A stretch of 38,421 bases of DNA from Pseudomonadota bacterium. Lineage in GTDB: Bacteria > Pseudomonadota > Alphaproteobacteria > Rhizobiales > Beijerinckiaceae. The stretch lies in the NCBI GenBank assembly GCA_023386115.1, contig JAEWKL010000639.1:1-38421 (forward strand), given 5' to 3'. The first letter of the stretch is position 1. The number at the start of each line of letters is the position of its first letter. The translations under genes were made by a program, and so were the position numbers. Shown here piece after piece: positions 10,824 through 18,260 of this stretch. A model generated the notes under the pieces. That model made no database searches and was not told the origin of the DNA. It saw only the letters and a list, made by a program, of their open reading frames with translations.

Positions 10824-11101
10824 GTGATCTCCTCCTGGATGCGCTCTATTGACCGTCATATCGTTGCGGGAACCCTGCCGGAACCGACCGGCGTTCCCGT
10901 TCAGTCTGACCCGTCCCGGTCCCGGTCGAATGCCGGTGATCCGTCGAGAGAAACGGGAACCGCGTTGCAAGACACATGCATGTCCTGAGCAGGTGCCGCC
11001 TCCTCACCGTCCTGTTCGTCCGCCAGGGTAAGACCGCATCCTTCGAGTTGTTGGCTGCCGATCGTCACGCAGGCCTGCCCCTTGCCGGGGCAGGGGATGC
11101 T

Positions 11102-11317
11102 TCAGTTCAGCAGGGCCTCGCCGCCGCAAGCCGGTGTCAAGACATTCCCATCGGGAAAGATGGCATTCGGTACCACGATGACGGCCATGTTCACGTAAGC
11201 AGTCCCGACCCTAAGATGCCCTTGGGCGACCTCCAGCCTGCGAGGAGCAGATGTGAAAGCCGAAATAGGCGTCGGAACCGTGTGCCAAAATCGTCTTTCG
11301 ACAAGCTTGGATTTCAT
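11102..11317 (-). CDS. Small hypothetical ORF (71 aa), doubtful
   Basis: This frame starts with the ATG of an ATGA overlap with the preceding small ORF, as in translationally coupled genes. It ends 278 bases before the caspase gene in the same direction. The predicted product (MKSKLVERRF...GGEALLN) matches no family I know, has no obvious membrane segment, and has no Shine-Dalgarno sequence. It could be chance or the remnant of an older gene. Confidence 0.2.
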   Translation of the reverse strand: MKSKLVERRFWHTVPTPISAFTSAPRRLEVAQGHLRVGTAYVNMAVIVVPNAIFPDGNVLTPACGGEALLN

Positions 11318-11442
11318 GGCAGAACCAGCGGATCCCACTCGGCGTCTTGTTGCTTTTCGAGCGCACATTCGACATCGTCGTGCTCGAGCACCGTTTTCGG
11401 CGTGATCACGATCATGCCGCCGGCGCCTTCGAACGGATTCAT
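11314..11442 (-). CDS. Small hypothetical ORF (42 aa), doubtful
   Basis: The frame MNPFEGAGGMIVITPKTV... ends DAEWDPLVLP. It overlaps the next small ORF by ATGA. Its residue use (VLEHDDVECALEKQQDAEW) looks more protein-like than chance frames nearby, but it has no ribosome-binding site, and its start codon lies inside the 11419-11456 hairpin. It may be the 3' end of a deleted gene. I do not recognise a family. Confidence 0.2.
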   Translation of the reverse strand: MNPFEGAGGMIVITPKTVLEHDDVECALEKQQDAEWDPLVLP

Positions 11443-11456
11443 TCGAAGGCGCCGGC
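11419..11456. repeat. Perfect 15-bp inverted repeat (hairpin)
   Basis: GCCGGCGCCTTCGAA (11419-11433) and its exact reverse complement (11442-11456) flank an 8-base loop. No T-run follows on either strand, so it is not a classical intrinsic terminator. It lies about 40 bases from the right copy of the 35-bp direct repeat; a transposon-end remnant or a protein-binding site are possible. Confidence 0.6.
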
Positions 11457-11497
11457 TAAGCTCGACCGGGCGTCGGCGCCGAGGCGCCGGACACCTT

Positions 11498-11532
11498 GGC
11501 AGCGACGTGTCGATGCCAAGGCGCGAGGGTAT
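11498..11532. repeat. Right copy of the 35-bp direct repeat
   Basis: This copy matches 1-35 with two mismatches, and the last 24 bases are identical. The sequence after 11532 (AAAAGGGTCTC) differs from that after 35. The copies lie 11.5 kb apart in the same orientation and enclose the caspase, CHAT and TIR genes; the GH19 gene lies outside. Confidence 0.7.
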
Positions 11533-11771
11533 AAAAGGGTCTCATGTGATCCGGCCATGCAACACACGACGATGCCAATCGATTCAGGGTTGGTGTCCAT
11601 CATGCGACAGCGTCCAGTCCATCGCCCATCGAAGCGTTGTCGGCGACGAAATGCACTGACCTTACGAAACTGTCACATTTTGCAACGCAAATATGAGAGC
11701 AGTTCCGATCAAGGTATCTTAGGATGGATCCGGCGACGCTCCGACAACAGGGTGTCCGCCTCGTATTACAA

Positions 11772-12992
11772 TCAAGCGTCCAGCTGTTGGGGATCGCGCG
11801 CATCATCCTCTCCCGGCATGACTGATGCGTGCGCCGTTCTGCCTCTTAAATGACGACTTCGCTTGCCCACCCTCTTGTGCGATCCTGTGATGTCTGCCCT
11901 GGCACTCTCCTCGGCAGCGAGCGTATCGAAGCCCTGACTGAACTGTCCGAGGCCGCCGTCGTCCATGCCCACCTCCAGGCCAACAGGACCGTCGAGGTCC
12001 TCGTCTGCGACGCTCGTCTCTGAGTCCTCGTCGACGAGGCCCCGCAGGGCTGCATGGACGCTCGCGATGAATGTCGGAACGTGTTCGGGTTTCAGGTCTC
12101 TGTGGCTGATGTAGGCGCTGACAAGTTCCACGGTGTAGCGGACGAGATCGTGGGAATCCGGCGCGACCGCATCGGATATGCTGCCATTGACCCCTTCAAC
12201 ATCCCCATAAGCCGCCGCCATATGGAAGGAGGCTGCGTCATGGTCGGTGACAGCGTCGACAGGCGCTCCTGGGTGGCGCAGGTCGGCGTAACGATCGAGA
12301 TACTCCGTCGGAGCCCCCTGTTCCGGCGGCGGAGCATTCCGCGCCATCTCGGTCGCAGGCGTTGGGAGGCCTGCCGCTCTGGTGGCGAAAGCCGGTGCCC
12401 GCGCAGGCGAGAGAGCACTCAAGAAGGCTTCGTGATAGCCGGCGATAACCGATGCGAGGAGAACCTTCCTGCCGCCGATCGTTTTTACCTCTCGCCCGTT
12501 GATGATATCCCGTGCACCCACAGGGTCATCCACTCGAACGTTGAAGTAACGCGAAAGCGTGTGTCGGCCCCGCGAGTCGCCACGAAACCAGCCTTCGACC
12601 ATTCCGGCGAACATGACGACTGCGGCGATATCGGGCCTCAACGCCAGGTCGGGTTTGGCGGCAAGATCAGCGCCGACATAGGCGCTCGCGCGACTGTAAT
12701 TGTTTTTCCATGTGAGTTGGACATAGCCGCGACCGTAGTAAGGATAGTAGCGCAAGTTGGCTTTCCGCCAATTCTCGCTGAGCCAATAGGCTTCCTTCAC
12801 AGGCTGCATGGTGCGGGCGGTTTCATGGAAGGCCGTTGCCAGCATATAGGCCAGCCAACGCATATCGCCGTTCGGCATCCGCTCGTCCCACCCGTCGAGA
12901 ATGGCGGTCAGGCCATCGACCTGGGACTGGCTGAAGCGCCCTCCGAACAGACTCCGCGCGCGGGTGAAGAAGTCATCGCGATTGGTGTTCAT
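11772..12992 (-). CDS. GH19-type lysozyme/chitinase with MucR-like C-terminal segment
   Basis: I prefer the ATG at 12992 (CAGAGG upstream) over a TTG at 13064; this gives 406 aa. Residues 1-195 look like a glycoside hydrolase family 19 domain of the endolysin type: a helical N-terminus, AFHETART (Glu57 in the usual catalytic position) and YYPYYGRGYVQLTWKNNY (82-99). Such enzymes cleave chitin or peptidoglycan. No signal peptide is seen, so export would need a holin or lysis. Residues 283-319 (LVRYTVELVSAYISH, then VPTFIASVHAALRGL) strongly resemble the N-terminal helices of MucR/Ros regulators. The C2H2-type zinc finger that should follow is absent and the tail is acidic, then basic. The arrangement suggests a gene fusion by deletion. 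It lies upstream of, and in the same direction as, the caspase/CHAT/TIR genes but outside the direct repeats. Confidence 0.75.
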   Translation of the reverse strand: MNTNRDDFFTRARSLFGGRFSQSQVDGLTAILDGWDERMPNGDMRWLAYMLATAFHETARTMQPVKEAYWLSENWRKANLRYYPYYGRGYVQLTWKNNYSRASAYVGADLAAKPDLALRPDIAAVVMFAGMVEGWFRGDSRGRHTLSRYFNVRVDDPVGARDIINGREVKTIGGRKVLLASVIAGYHEAFLSALSPARAPAFATRAAGLPTPATEMARNAPPPEQGAPTEYLDRYADLRHPGAPVDAVTDHDAASFHMAAAYGDVEGVNGSISDAVAPDSHDLVRYTVELVSAYISHRDLKPEHVPTFIASVHAALRGLVDEDSETSVADEDLDGPVGLEVGMDDGGLGQFSQGFDTLAAEESARADITGSHKRVGKRSRHLRGRTAHASVMPGEDDARDPQQLDA

Positions 12993-13429
12993 GCTCGGCA
13001 GCCTCTGGACAGCATTACCTTGGATGAGATCGGGCAGGCCTGAACGGGTGAGGCGTATGCTCAATCCCTGGCACGAAGAGCGAAGCGTAGCTGATCAGTC
13101 CCGAAGTAGGAGACGGGGTTACTGAGATAATACAGGCAAGAATAATCATGGCAAGCGCTGCGCAAACAGAGCACTACAGAGGCAGCAGGTCGGGGCACAC
13201 CTCCAAATGAGGTATGTTTGGCGAGTGTGGTGCCGCCAAAGGAAGGCGGCCCGCCGTATCGTTGGGGCTGGCGCCGCAATGCGGACAAGTGATGCAGGCG
13301 GATCGGGAGATCCGCCAAGCCAAACGGGTGCAGCCCCCCCTCCACCGAACCGGGCGAGGGCGACGAGGAACTGCGGCGCAGGATCGCCATTGCCGAGGCA
13401 TCGGTGACGACCCGTCCGCGTCCTGGGCG
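12993..13429. other. Non-coding or decayed stretch
   Basis: No gene is recognised here. It contains a short hairpin (GGCGGATC-GGGA-GATCCGCC, 13297-13316). In one minus-strand frame it has a short zinc-ribbon-like string (ITCPHCGA) that has no start, no partner cysteines and no supporting context. The region separates the GH19 gene from the methanol-oxidation remnants and may be debris of past rearrangement. Confidence 0.4.
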
Positions 13430-13619
13430 GCATCGTTGTCGCTCACCGCGGCGCCGAGGTCGCTGGCGAGGATGCGGTTCTCGAATCCCTCGCCGGCGTG
13501 GTTCGAGAACGGCAGCTTGTTGGATCGGCGCAGACGCGCAACTCGCGGGCGGTCGCCGGGAGCGCTGCCGCGAAGGCCAGCGCCAACGCTATCGTGGCTC
13601 GAGGGAAGGGCGAGGTCAT
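13430..13619 (-). pseudogene. Truncated, frameshifted xoxJ/moxJ-like substrate-binding protein gene
   Basis: From an ATG at 13619 the frame encodes a signal peptide (MTSPFPRATIALALAFAAALPATA) followed by RELRVCADP, the conserved mature start of the quinoprotein dehydrogenase-associated MoxJ/XoxJ family. The frame then breaks near 13522: one base appears lost, and the next frame continues with NKLPFSNHAGEGFENRI, the expected family motif. Homology fades by about 13430, so roughly four fifths of a normal gene (about 280 aa) is missing. The family belongs to methanol oxidation by periplasmic PQQ dehydrogenases. The remnant cannot make a working protein. Confidence 0.7.
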
Positions 13620-13626
13620 GGCGCAT

Positions 13627-13745
13627 GCCCCCTTGGTCGTGACCTCCTTCAGGTCGCGCATGGCGTTGAGGAAGCCGAGCGCCCCGATGCCGTCGCGCGG
13701 GTCGAGGTCGGCCGGGTCGAGGCCGCGGCTGCCCGCCGCCATCCC
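13627..13745 (-). pseudogene. Possible C-terminal fragment of a PQQ-dependent alcohol dehydrogenase
   Basis: Immediately upstream of the xoxJ-like remnant, and in the same frame, the minus strand reads LDPRDGIGALGFLNAMRDLKEVTTKG. This resembles the last residues of XoxF/MxaF-type quinoproteins, whose C-termini run D-P-T-x-G-L-G-A-x-x-F ... K-G-G ... F. The final few residues are lost and the fragment joins directly to the xoxJ-like leader, so a deletion probably removed the cytochrome gene that commonly lies between them. The match is from memory of the family pattern, so this call is less certain than the xoxJ one. Confidence 0.4.
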
Positions 13746-13839
13746 CGGCGGGAATCGGGGTTTGAGATGGATCAAGGCCGGGCCGGCCCTCCCTCGCACA
13801 CTTCCCGGGACGATCATGCCTCCGATCCCGGGATCTCCC

Positions 13840-14652
13840 ATGTCCATCGCCAGCATCATGGTGTCTCTCGACCTCGGACGGTCGGCCGCGGACCGCGTCC
13901 GCCTCGCGGCCGATCTCGCCGACCGGTTCGAGGCCGGCCTCACGGGCCTCGCCGCCCGCACGATCGACGCGCCGGCTCCCGTCGGCGACATCGTGACGGC
14001 GCAGGAGACCTACGCGAAGGACCGGGCGGCGCTGGTCGACGCGCTGGCGCGGGCACGGGACGTCTTCGAGCGCAACGGCGGCGCGGCCCTGCGCCGGGAG
14101 TGGCGGCAGGCGGAGGCCGACCCCGAGGCGTACCTGGTCCAGCAGGCGCGCGGCGCCGACCTCGTCGTGCTCGGGCGCGACCCGCGGCAGGACGGCGCGG
14201 ACGCCATGGGCGCCGCACCCGGCGCCGTACTGATGGAGGTCGGCCGCCCGGTGCTGGTCGTGCCGCCGGTGGTCGACCGTCTCGAGGCCGCCCGCATCGT
14301 CGTCGCCTGGAAGGACGGGCCCGAGGCGCGCCGCGCGGTGACGGCCGCCCTGCCTTTCGTCACGCGCGCCGATCAGGTCTTCGTCGTGAGCGCGGGCCGG
14401 GAGGCGCGCCTCGAGGGGGCCGAGGAGGTCTCCGGGTTCCTCGCCCGCCATGGCGCGCACGTCACCACGCACCGGCTCGAGGCGGCCGCCGGCGACATCG
14501 CCGACGCGATCATCCGCTTCGCCGGGCGCCACGATGCCGACCTCGTGGTGATGGGCGCCTACGGCCATTCCCGCCCGCGCGAATGGCTCCTGGGAGGGAT
14601 GACCCGGAGCGTCCTCCAGGCCTCGCCCCTCTGCTGCCTGATGAGCCATTGA
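13840..14652 (+). CDS. Tandem universal stress protein (UspA family)
   Basis: The product is 270 aa from ATG 13840 and consists of two Usp folds. The first starts SIASIMVSLDLGRSA and ends near residue 140 (VGRPVLVVPP). The second starts RIVVAWKDGPEARRA and contains the nucleotide-binding signature VVMGAYGHSRPREWLLGGMTRSVL, the G-x2-G-x9-G-[ST] pattern of ATP-binding Usp proteins. The first half lacks a clean copy of that signature. Tandem Usp proteins of this size are common in alphaproteobacteria and are often induced by oxygen limitation or stationary phase. It converges on the FNR-type regulator gene with an 81-base gap, which fits a low-oxygen role. Confidence 0.88.
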   Translation: MSIASIMVSLDLGRSAADRVRLAADLADRFEAGLTGLAARTIDAPAPVGDIVTAQETYAKDRAALVDALARARDVFERNGGAALRREWRQAEADPEAYLVQQARGADLVVLGRDPRQDGADAMGAAPGAVLMEVGRPVLVVPPVVDRLEAARIVVAWKDGPEARRAVTAALPFVTRADQVFVVSAGREARLEGAEEVSGFLARHGAHVTTHRLEAAAGDIADAIIRFAGRHDADLVVMGAYGHSRPREWLLGGMTRSVLQASPLCCLMSH

Positions 14653-14733
14653 CGGGCCGGGCCCGGCCTCGGTCCCGCAACGGGGCCGCGGCAAGGGCAA
14701 CGGCAAGGGCAAAGGCCCGCGGCGTCGAGCGCG
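14653..14733. terminator. Convergent intergenic region, possible bidirectional terminator
   Basis: The gap lies between the stop codons of the convergent usp and fnr-type genes. It begins with a perfect 14-bp palindrome GGCCGGGCCCGGCC (14655-14668), followed by a short A/G-rich repeat (GGCAAGGGCAA twice) between GCCGCGG and CCGCGGC arms. GC-rich stems without T-runs are usual for terminators in such genomes; termination has not been shown. Confidence 0.4.
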
Positions 14734-15480
14734 TCAGGTCGCGGCGAGCTGTTCCAGGCGCTCCACGTCCACCAGGCGCACGCCGCCGGGCACGATCAGG
14801 ATGGTGTGGGCGCGATCGAGGCGGGTCAGCATGCGGCTGACGGTCTCGATGGTCAGCCCGAGATGATCCGCCATGTCCTGGCGGCCCATCGGCAGCTCGA
14901 CCGTGACGGAGCTGCGGCCGGTCCGCGCGTGGCGGTCGCGCTGGCCGAGCAGGAAGGCGGCGACCTTTTCCTCGGCGGTGCGGCGCCCGAGAAGCAGCAT
15001 CTGCTCCTGCGCCAGCGCCAGCTCGTGGCCGGCCCGCTCGTGCAGGCTCCGGAGCAGGTGCGGCTTGGCCTTGACCAGAGCGTCGAAGTCCTTGCGGGCG
15101 AAGCGGCAGGTCCGCACCGGGCCGAGCGCCTCGGCCGAGACGGAGCACACGTCCTGCAAGGCGAGACCCAGGAAGTCGCCCGGCAGCGCGAATCCCATGA
15201 CCTGGCGCCTTCCATCCGGAAGGAGACGGGAGAGGCGCAAGGTCCCGTCGATCACGGTGTAGACCGCGCCCGCCGGCTCGCCCTGGCCGAACAGGGTCTG
15301 TCCCTTGTCGAGGGACAGGTGCTGGCCGAGCGTTTCCAGCTCGTCGAGCTCGGTCAGCGTCAGCACGGAGCAGACGCTGATCGGGCGCACCTTGCACTCC
15401 GCGCAGCCGTCCTCCGCCCGCGTGTGGCGGCAGGTCGGTGCCGGCGTCTCGTCGTCCCTCGCGCTCGTCTCGACCAGCAT
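14734..15480 (-). CDS. fnr: FNR/FnrN-type oxygen-sensing transcription regulator
   Basis: The product is a 248-aa Crp/Fnr-family protein. The N-terminus has Cys17, Cys26, Cys29 and Cys37 (C-x2-C-x7-C), and Cys112 follows in the cyclic-nucleotide-like beta roll. This matches the ligand set of the [4Fe-4S] cluster in FnrN-type proteins, which lose DNA binding when oxygen destroys the cluster. The C-terminal winged helix (about 195-225) carries E212-x2-S215-R216, the contacts that read TTGAT-N4-ATCAA sites. It is therefore a predicted oxygen-labile activator for anaerobic genes, plausibly including the neighbouring nar and phosphoketolase genes. I found no perfect FNR box in the intergenic regions of this window. 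It follows the phosphoketolase gene in the same direction after 285 bases. Confidence 0.9.
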   Translation of the reverse strand: MLVETSARDDETPAPTCRHTRAEDGCAECKVRPISVCSVLTLTELDELETLGQHLSLDKGQTLFGQGEPAGAVYTVIDGTLRLSRLLPDGRRQVMGFALPGDFLGLALQDVCSVSAEALGPVRTCRFARKDFDALVKAKPHLLRSLHERAGHELALAQEQMLLLGRRTAEEKVAAFLLGQRDRHARTGRSSVTVELPMGRQDMADHLGLTIETVSRMLTRLDRAHTILIVPGGVRLVDVERLEQLAAT

Positions 15481-15765
15481 GCCGCCTCCTCAGGGAAGGC
15501 GCCGCCTGGCGGCGAACCCGGGCCCGGATGGTCCGGCATGCCCCTCCCGGGCACGAAGGTCGGGGAGCGTCGGGGCCCGCGCATTGATCCAGCGCAAGCG
15601 GAATCCGCCGCCCGGCGGGGACTCGCGGCCCCCAAGCCCCCAGTCGCGCTTCCAAGTCCCGCGAATGTGCAAGTCCCGCGAGCTCACTTGATCGACGGTC
15701 GCGTCGGCATGGTCCAGCATGCGGGCGAAGACCGTCGACGGCGTGATCCCGTCCCGTGCCCGTCG
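15481..15765. other. Intergenic region upstream of the fnr-type gene
   Basis: These 285 bases should hold the promoter of the fnr-type gene. The visible structure is a direct repeat of AAGTCCCGCGA (15654-15664 and 15671-15681) and one TTGAT half-site at 15688 without its partner. No gene is seen. Confidence 0.4.
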
Positions 15766-18189
15766 TCAGGCCTCGGGCCGGGTCCCGGCCGTGCGGCGGG
15801 TCTCGGTGGGCCATGTCCAGCCCTGGATCTCGGGCAGGTCCTCGCCGTGCTCGCGGATGTGGAGCTTGTGGGCGGTCAGCCGGTCGCGAAAACCCTGCTT
15901 GGCCTGCGCCGCCCGCGTGAGCAGGCCCGGCACCCGGTCGATCGCCTCGATGGCGAGGTGGAAGCGGTCGAGCTCGTTCAGCACCACCATGTCGAACGGC
16001 GTCGTGGTGGTGCCCTCCTCGATGAAGCCCCGCACATGCATGTTGGCGTGGTTGGCGCGCCGGTAGGTCAGCCGGTGGATCAGGTAGGGATAGCCGTGAT
16101 AGGCGAAGATCACCGGCTTGTCCCGGGTGAAGAGGCCGTCGAACTCGGCATCCGTCAACCCGTGCGGGTGGTCCTCCTTCGATTGCAGGGTCATCAGGTC
16201 GACGACGTTGACGACGCGGATGCGCAGGCCGGGAACGGCCTGCTTCAGGAGGTCGACCGCCGCCAGGGTCTCGAGGGTCGGGACGTCGCCGGCGCAGGCC
16301 ATCACCACGTCGGGTTCGAGGCCGATCTCGTCCGTCCCGGCCCAGTGCCAGATGCCGATGCCCGCCTCGCAATGGAGACCGGCCTCCTCGGCTGTGAGCC
16401 ATTGCGGCTGCGGCTGCTTGCCGGCGACGATCACGTTGATGCGGTCGTAGGTCCTGAGGCAGTGGTCGCCGACCCAGAGCAGCGTGTTGGCGTCCGGCGG
16501 CAGGTAGACGCGGACGATGTCGGATTTCTTGTTGGCGACGAGGTCGATGAAGCCGGGATCCTGGTGACTGAAGCCGTTATGGTCCTGACGCCAGACATGG
16601 GAGGTCAGGAGGTAGTTGAGCGACGAGATCGGCCGCCGCCAGCCGAGACCGCGCGAGACCTTCAGCCACTTGGCGTGCTGGTTGAACATCGAATCGACGA
16701 TGTGGATGAACGCCTCGTAGCAGGAGAACAGGCCGTGGCGGCCGGTCAGCAAATAGCCTTCGAGCCAGCCCTGGCAGAGATGCTCGCTTAAGACCTCCAT
16801 GACCCGGCCCTCGCGGGCAAGGCCGACGTCGTAGGGCTCGATCTCCTCCATCCACACCCGGTCGGTCACCTCGAACACGGCGTCGAGCCGGTTGGAGGCG
16901 GTCTCGTCCGGGCCCATGATGCGGAAGTTGCGCGCCTCGGCGTTCAGGGCGGTCACGTCGCGCAGGTAGCGCCCGAGCACGCGCGTCGCCTCGCCGGTCT
17001 CCCGGCCGGGCGCAGTGACCGGCAGCGCGTGGTCCTGCCAGCGGGGGAGCGTCAGCTCGCGGCGCAGGAGCCCGCCATTGGCGTGGGGATTGGCGCCCAT
17101 GCGCCGGTGGCCCTCGGGCGCCAGGGCGGCGAGCTCGGGCCGCAGGCGCCCGGTCTCGTCGAACAGGGTCTCTGGGGCGTAGGACCGCATCCAGTCCTCG
17201 AGGATCCGGCGGTGGCCCTCGTCGGTCCGGGCGGTGCCGACTGGCACCTGGTGGGCGCGCCAGAACCCCTCCACCTTCTTGCCGTCGACGATCTTGGGCC
17301 CGGTCCAGCCCTTGGGGCTGCGCAGAACGATCATCGGCCAGCGCGGGCGGGTGCCGTCCGGGCCGCCCGACCGCGCCGCGTCCTGGATGGCCTTGATGCG
17401 GTCCACGGCCCGGTCGAGGGTCGCGGCCATCAGCCGGTGCATCGCCTCGGGCTCGTCGCCGACGACGAAGAAGGGCTCGTAGCCCAGGCCCGTGAACAGG
17501 GTCGCGAGCGCGTCGTCCGGCATCCGGCCGAGCACCGTGGGATTGGCGATCTTGTAGCCGTTGAGGTGCAGGATCGGCAGCACCGCGCCGTCCGTGACCG
17601 GGCTCAGGAACGCGGCCGATTGCCAGGAGGCGGCGAGCGGCCCGGTCTCGGCCTCGCCGTCGCCGACCACGCAGGCGGCGATCAGGCCGGGATTGTCGAG
17701 GACCGCCCCGAAGGCGTGGACGAGGGCGTAGCCGAGCTCGCCGCCCTCGTGGATCGAGCCGGGCGTCTCCGGCGCGACGTGGCTCGGGATGCCGCCCGGA
17801 AACGAGAATTGCCGGAACAGCCGGCGCATCCCCTCCCGATCCTGCGCGATGTCGGGATAGATCTCGCTGTAGGTGCCCTCCAGGTAGGTGTTGGCGACGA
17901 TGCCGGGGCCGCCATGGCCGGGGCCGCAGACGTAGATCACGTCGAGGTCGCGGGCCTTGATGAGGCGGTTGAGGTGCACGTAGACGAAGTTGAGGCCCGG
18001 CGTGGTGCCCCAGTGGCCGAGGAGCCGCGCCTTGATGTGCTGCGGCCGCAAGGGCTCGCGCAGGAGCGGATTGTCGAGCAGGTAGATCTGGCCGACCGAG
18101 AGGTAGTTCGCCGCCCGCCAGTAGCGGTCGATCAGGGCGAGCTCTTCGCCCCCGAGCGGGGCGGGGCGCGGATGCGTCGGCTCGATCAA
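15766..18189 (-). CDS. xfp: D-xylulose 5-phosphate/fructose 6-phosphate phosphoketolase
   Basis: This TPP enzyme splits xylulose 5-phosphate (and often fructose 6-phosphate) with phosphate to acetyl phosphate plus a sugar phosphate. The start is a TTG at 18189: AAGGAG (18197-18202) lies 7 bases upstream and residues from there match the family N-terminus; the open frame further upstream is GC-rich read-through. Length is 807 aa, normal for Xfp. Motifs include GHWGTTPGLNF (58-68), CGPGHGGPG (88-96), PETPGSIHEGGELGY (140-154), the TPP-binding GDGEAETGPLA (177-187), and SHQDPGFIDL in the second half. It lies 71 bases after the ABC-2 permease gene, in the same direction as acetate kinase, which would convert its acetyl phosphate to ATP and acetate. 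The pair makes a redox-neutral ATP route usable without oxygen. Confidence 0.95.
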   Translation of the reverse strand: MIEPTHPRPAPLGGEELALIDRYWRAANYLSVGQIYLLDNPLLREPLRPQHIKARLLGHWGTTPGLNFVYVHLNRLIKARDLDVIYVCGPGHGGPGIVANTYLEGTYSEIYPDIAQDREGMRRLFRQFSFPGGIPSHVAPETPGSIHEGGELGYALVHAFGAVLDNPGLIAACVVGDGEAETGPLAASWQSAAFLSPVTDGAVLPILHLNGYKIANPTVLGRMPDDALATLFTGLGYEPFFVVGDEPEAMHRLMAATLDRAVDRIKAIQDAARSGGPDGTRPRWPMIVLRSPKGWTGPKIVDGKKVEGFWRAHQVPVGTARTDEGHRRILEDWMRSYAPETLFDETGRLRPELAALAPEGHRRMGANPHANGGLLRRELTLPRWQDHALPVTAPGRETGEATRVLGRYLRDVTALNAEARNFRIMGPDETASNRLDAVFEVTDRVWMEEIEPYDVGLAREGRVMEVLSEHLCQGWLEGYLLTGRHGLFSCYEAFIHIVDSMFNQHAKWLKVSRGLGWRRPISSLNYLLTSHVWRQDHNGFSHQDPGFIDLVANKKSDIVRVYLPPDANTLLWVGDHCLRTYDRINVIVAGKQPQPQWLTAEEAGLHCEAGIGIWHWAGTDEIGLEPDVVMACAGDVPTLETLAAVDLLKQAVPGLRIRVVNVVDLMTLQSKEDHPHGLTDAEFDGLFTRDKPVIFAYHGYPYLIHRLTYRRANHANMHVRGFIEEGTTTTPFDMVVLNELDRFHLAIEAIDRVPGLLTRAAQAKQGFRDRLTAHKLHIREHGEDLPEIQGWTWPTETRRTAGTRPEA

Positions 18190-18223
18190 GGGGTCTCTCC
18201 TTCTGGTGGGCGGGGCGGGGAGG

Positions 18224-18243
18224 GGCGCCGCCCCGGCGGCGCC
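18224..18243. promoter_or_regulatory. Strong GC hairpin just upstream of xfp
   Basis: GGCGCCGCC-CC-GGCGGCGCC is a perfect inverted repeat in the 71-base gap between the permease stop and the TTG start of xfp. No T-run follows on the minus strand. It could mark an mRNA processing or stabilising site, or partly terminate transcription between the exporter and xfp genes. Confidence 0.45.
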
Positions 18244-18260
18244 GGAGCGCGCGGCGGGGA

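Larger units (their letters stand above)
10824..11771. other. Long intergenic region with repeat copy, hairpin and two doubtful small ORFs
   Basis: This 950-base stretch upstream of the caspase gene holds the right copy of the direct repeat (11498-11532), a perfect 15-bp stem (11419-11456) and two overlapping small minus-strand frames (11102-11442). The promoter of the caspase/CHAT operon should lie at its left end, but I cannot identify -35/-10 boxes with confidence. No transposase, integrase or RNA gene is recognisable. Confidence 0.5.

Noticed and set aside
13061..13390. 109-codon minus-strand frame upstream of the GH19 gene
   Set aside because: Composition looks random, it overlaps other equally open frames, and it would end where the GH19 leader begins.
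15688..15701. Possible FNR box upstream of the fnr-type gene (TTGATCGACGGTCG)
   Set aside because: Only the left half-site matches; the right half is not ATCAA.
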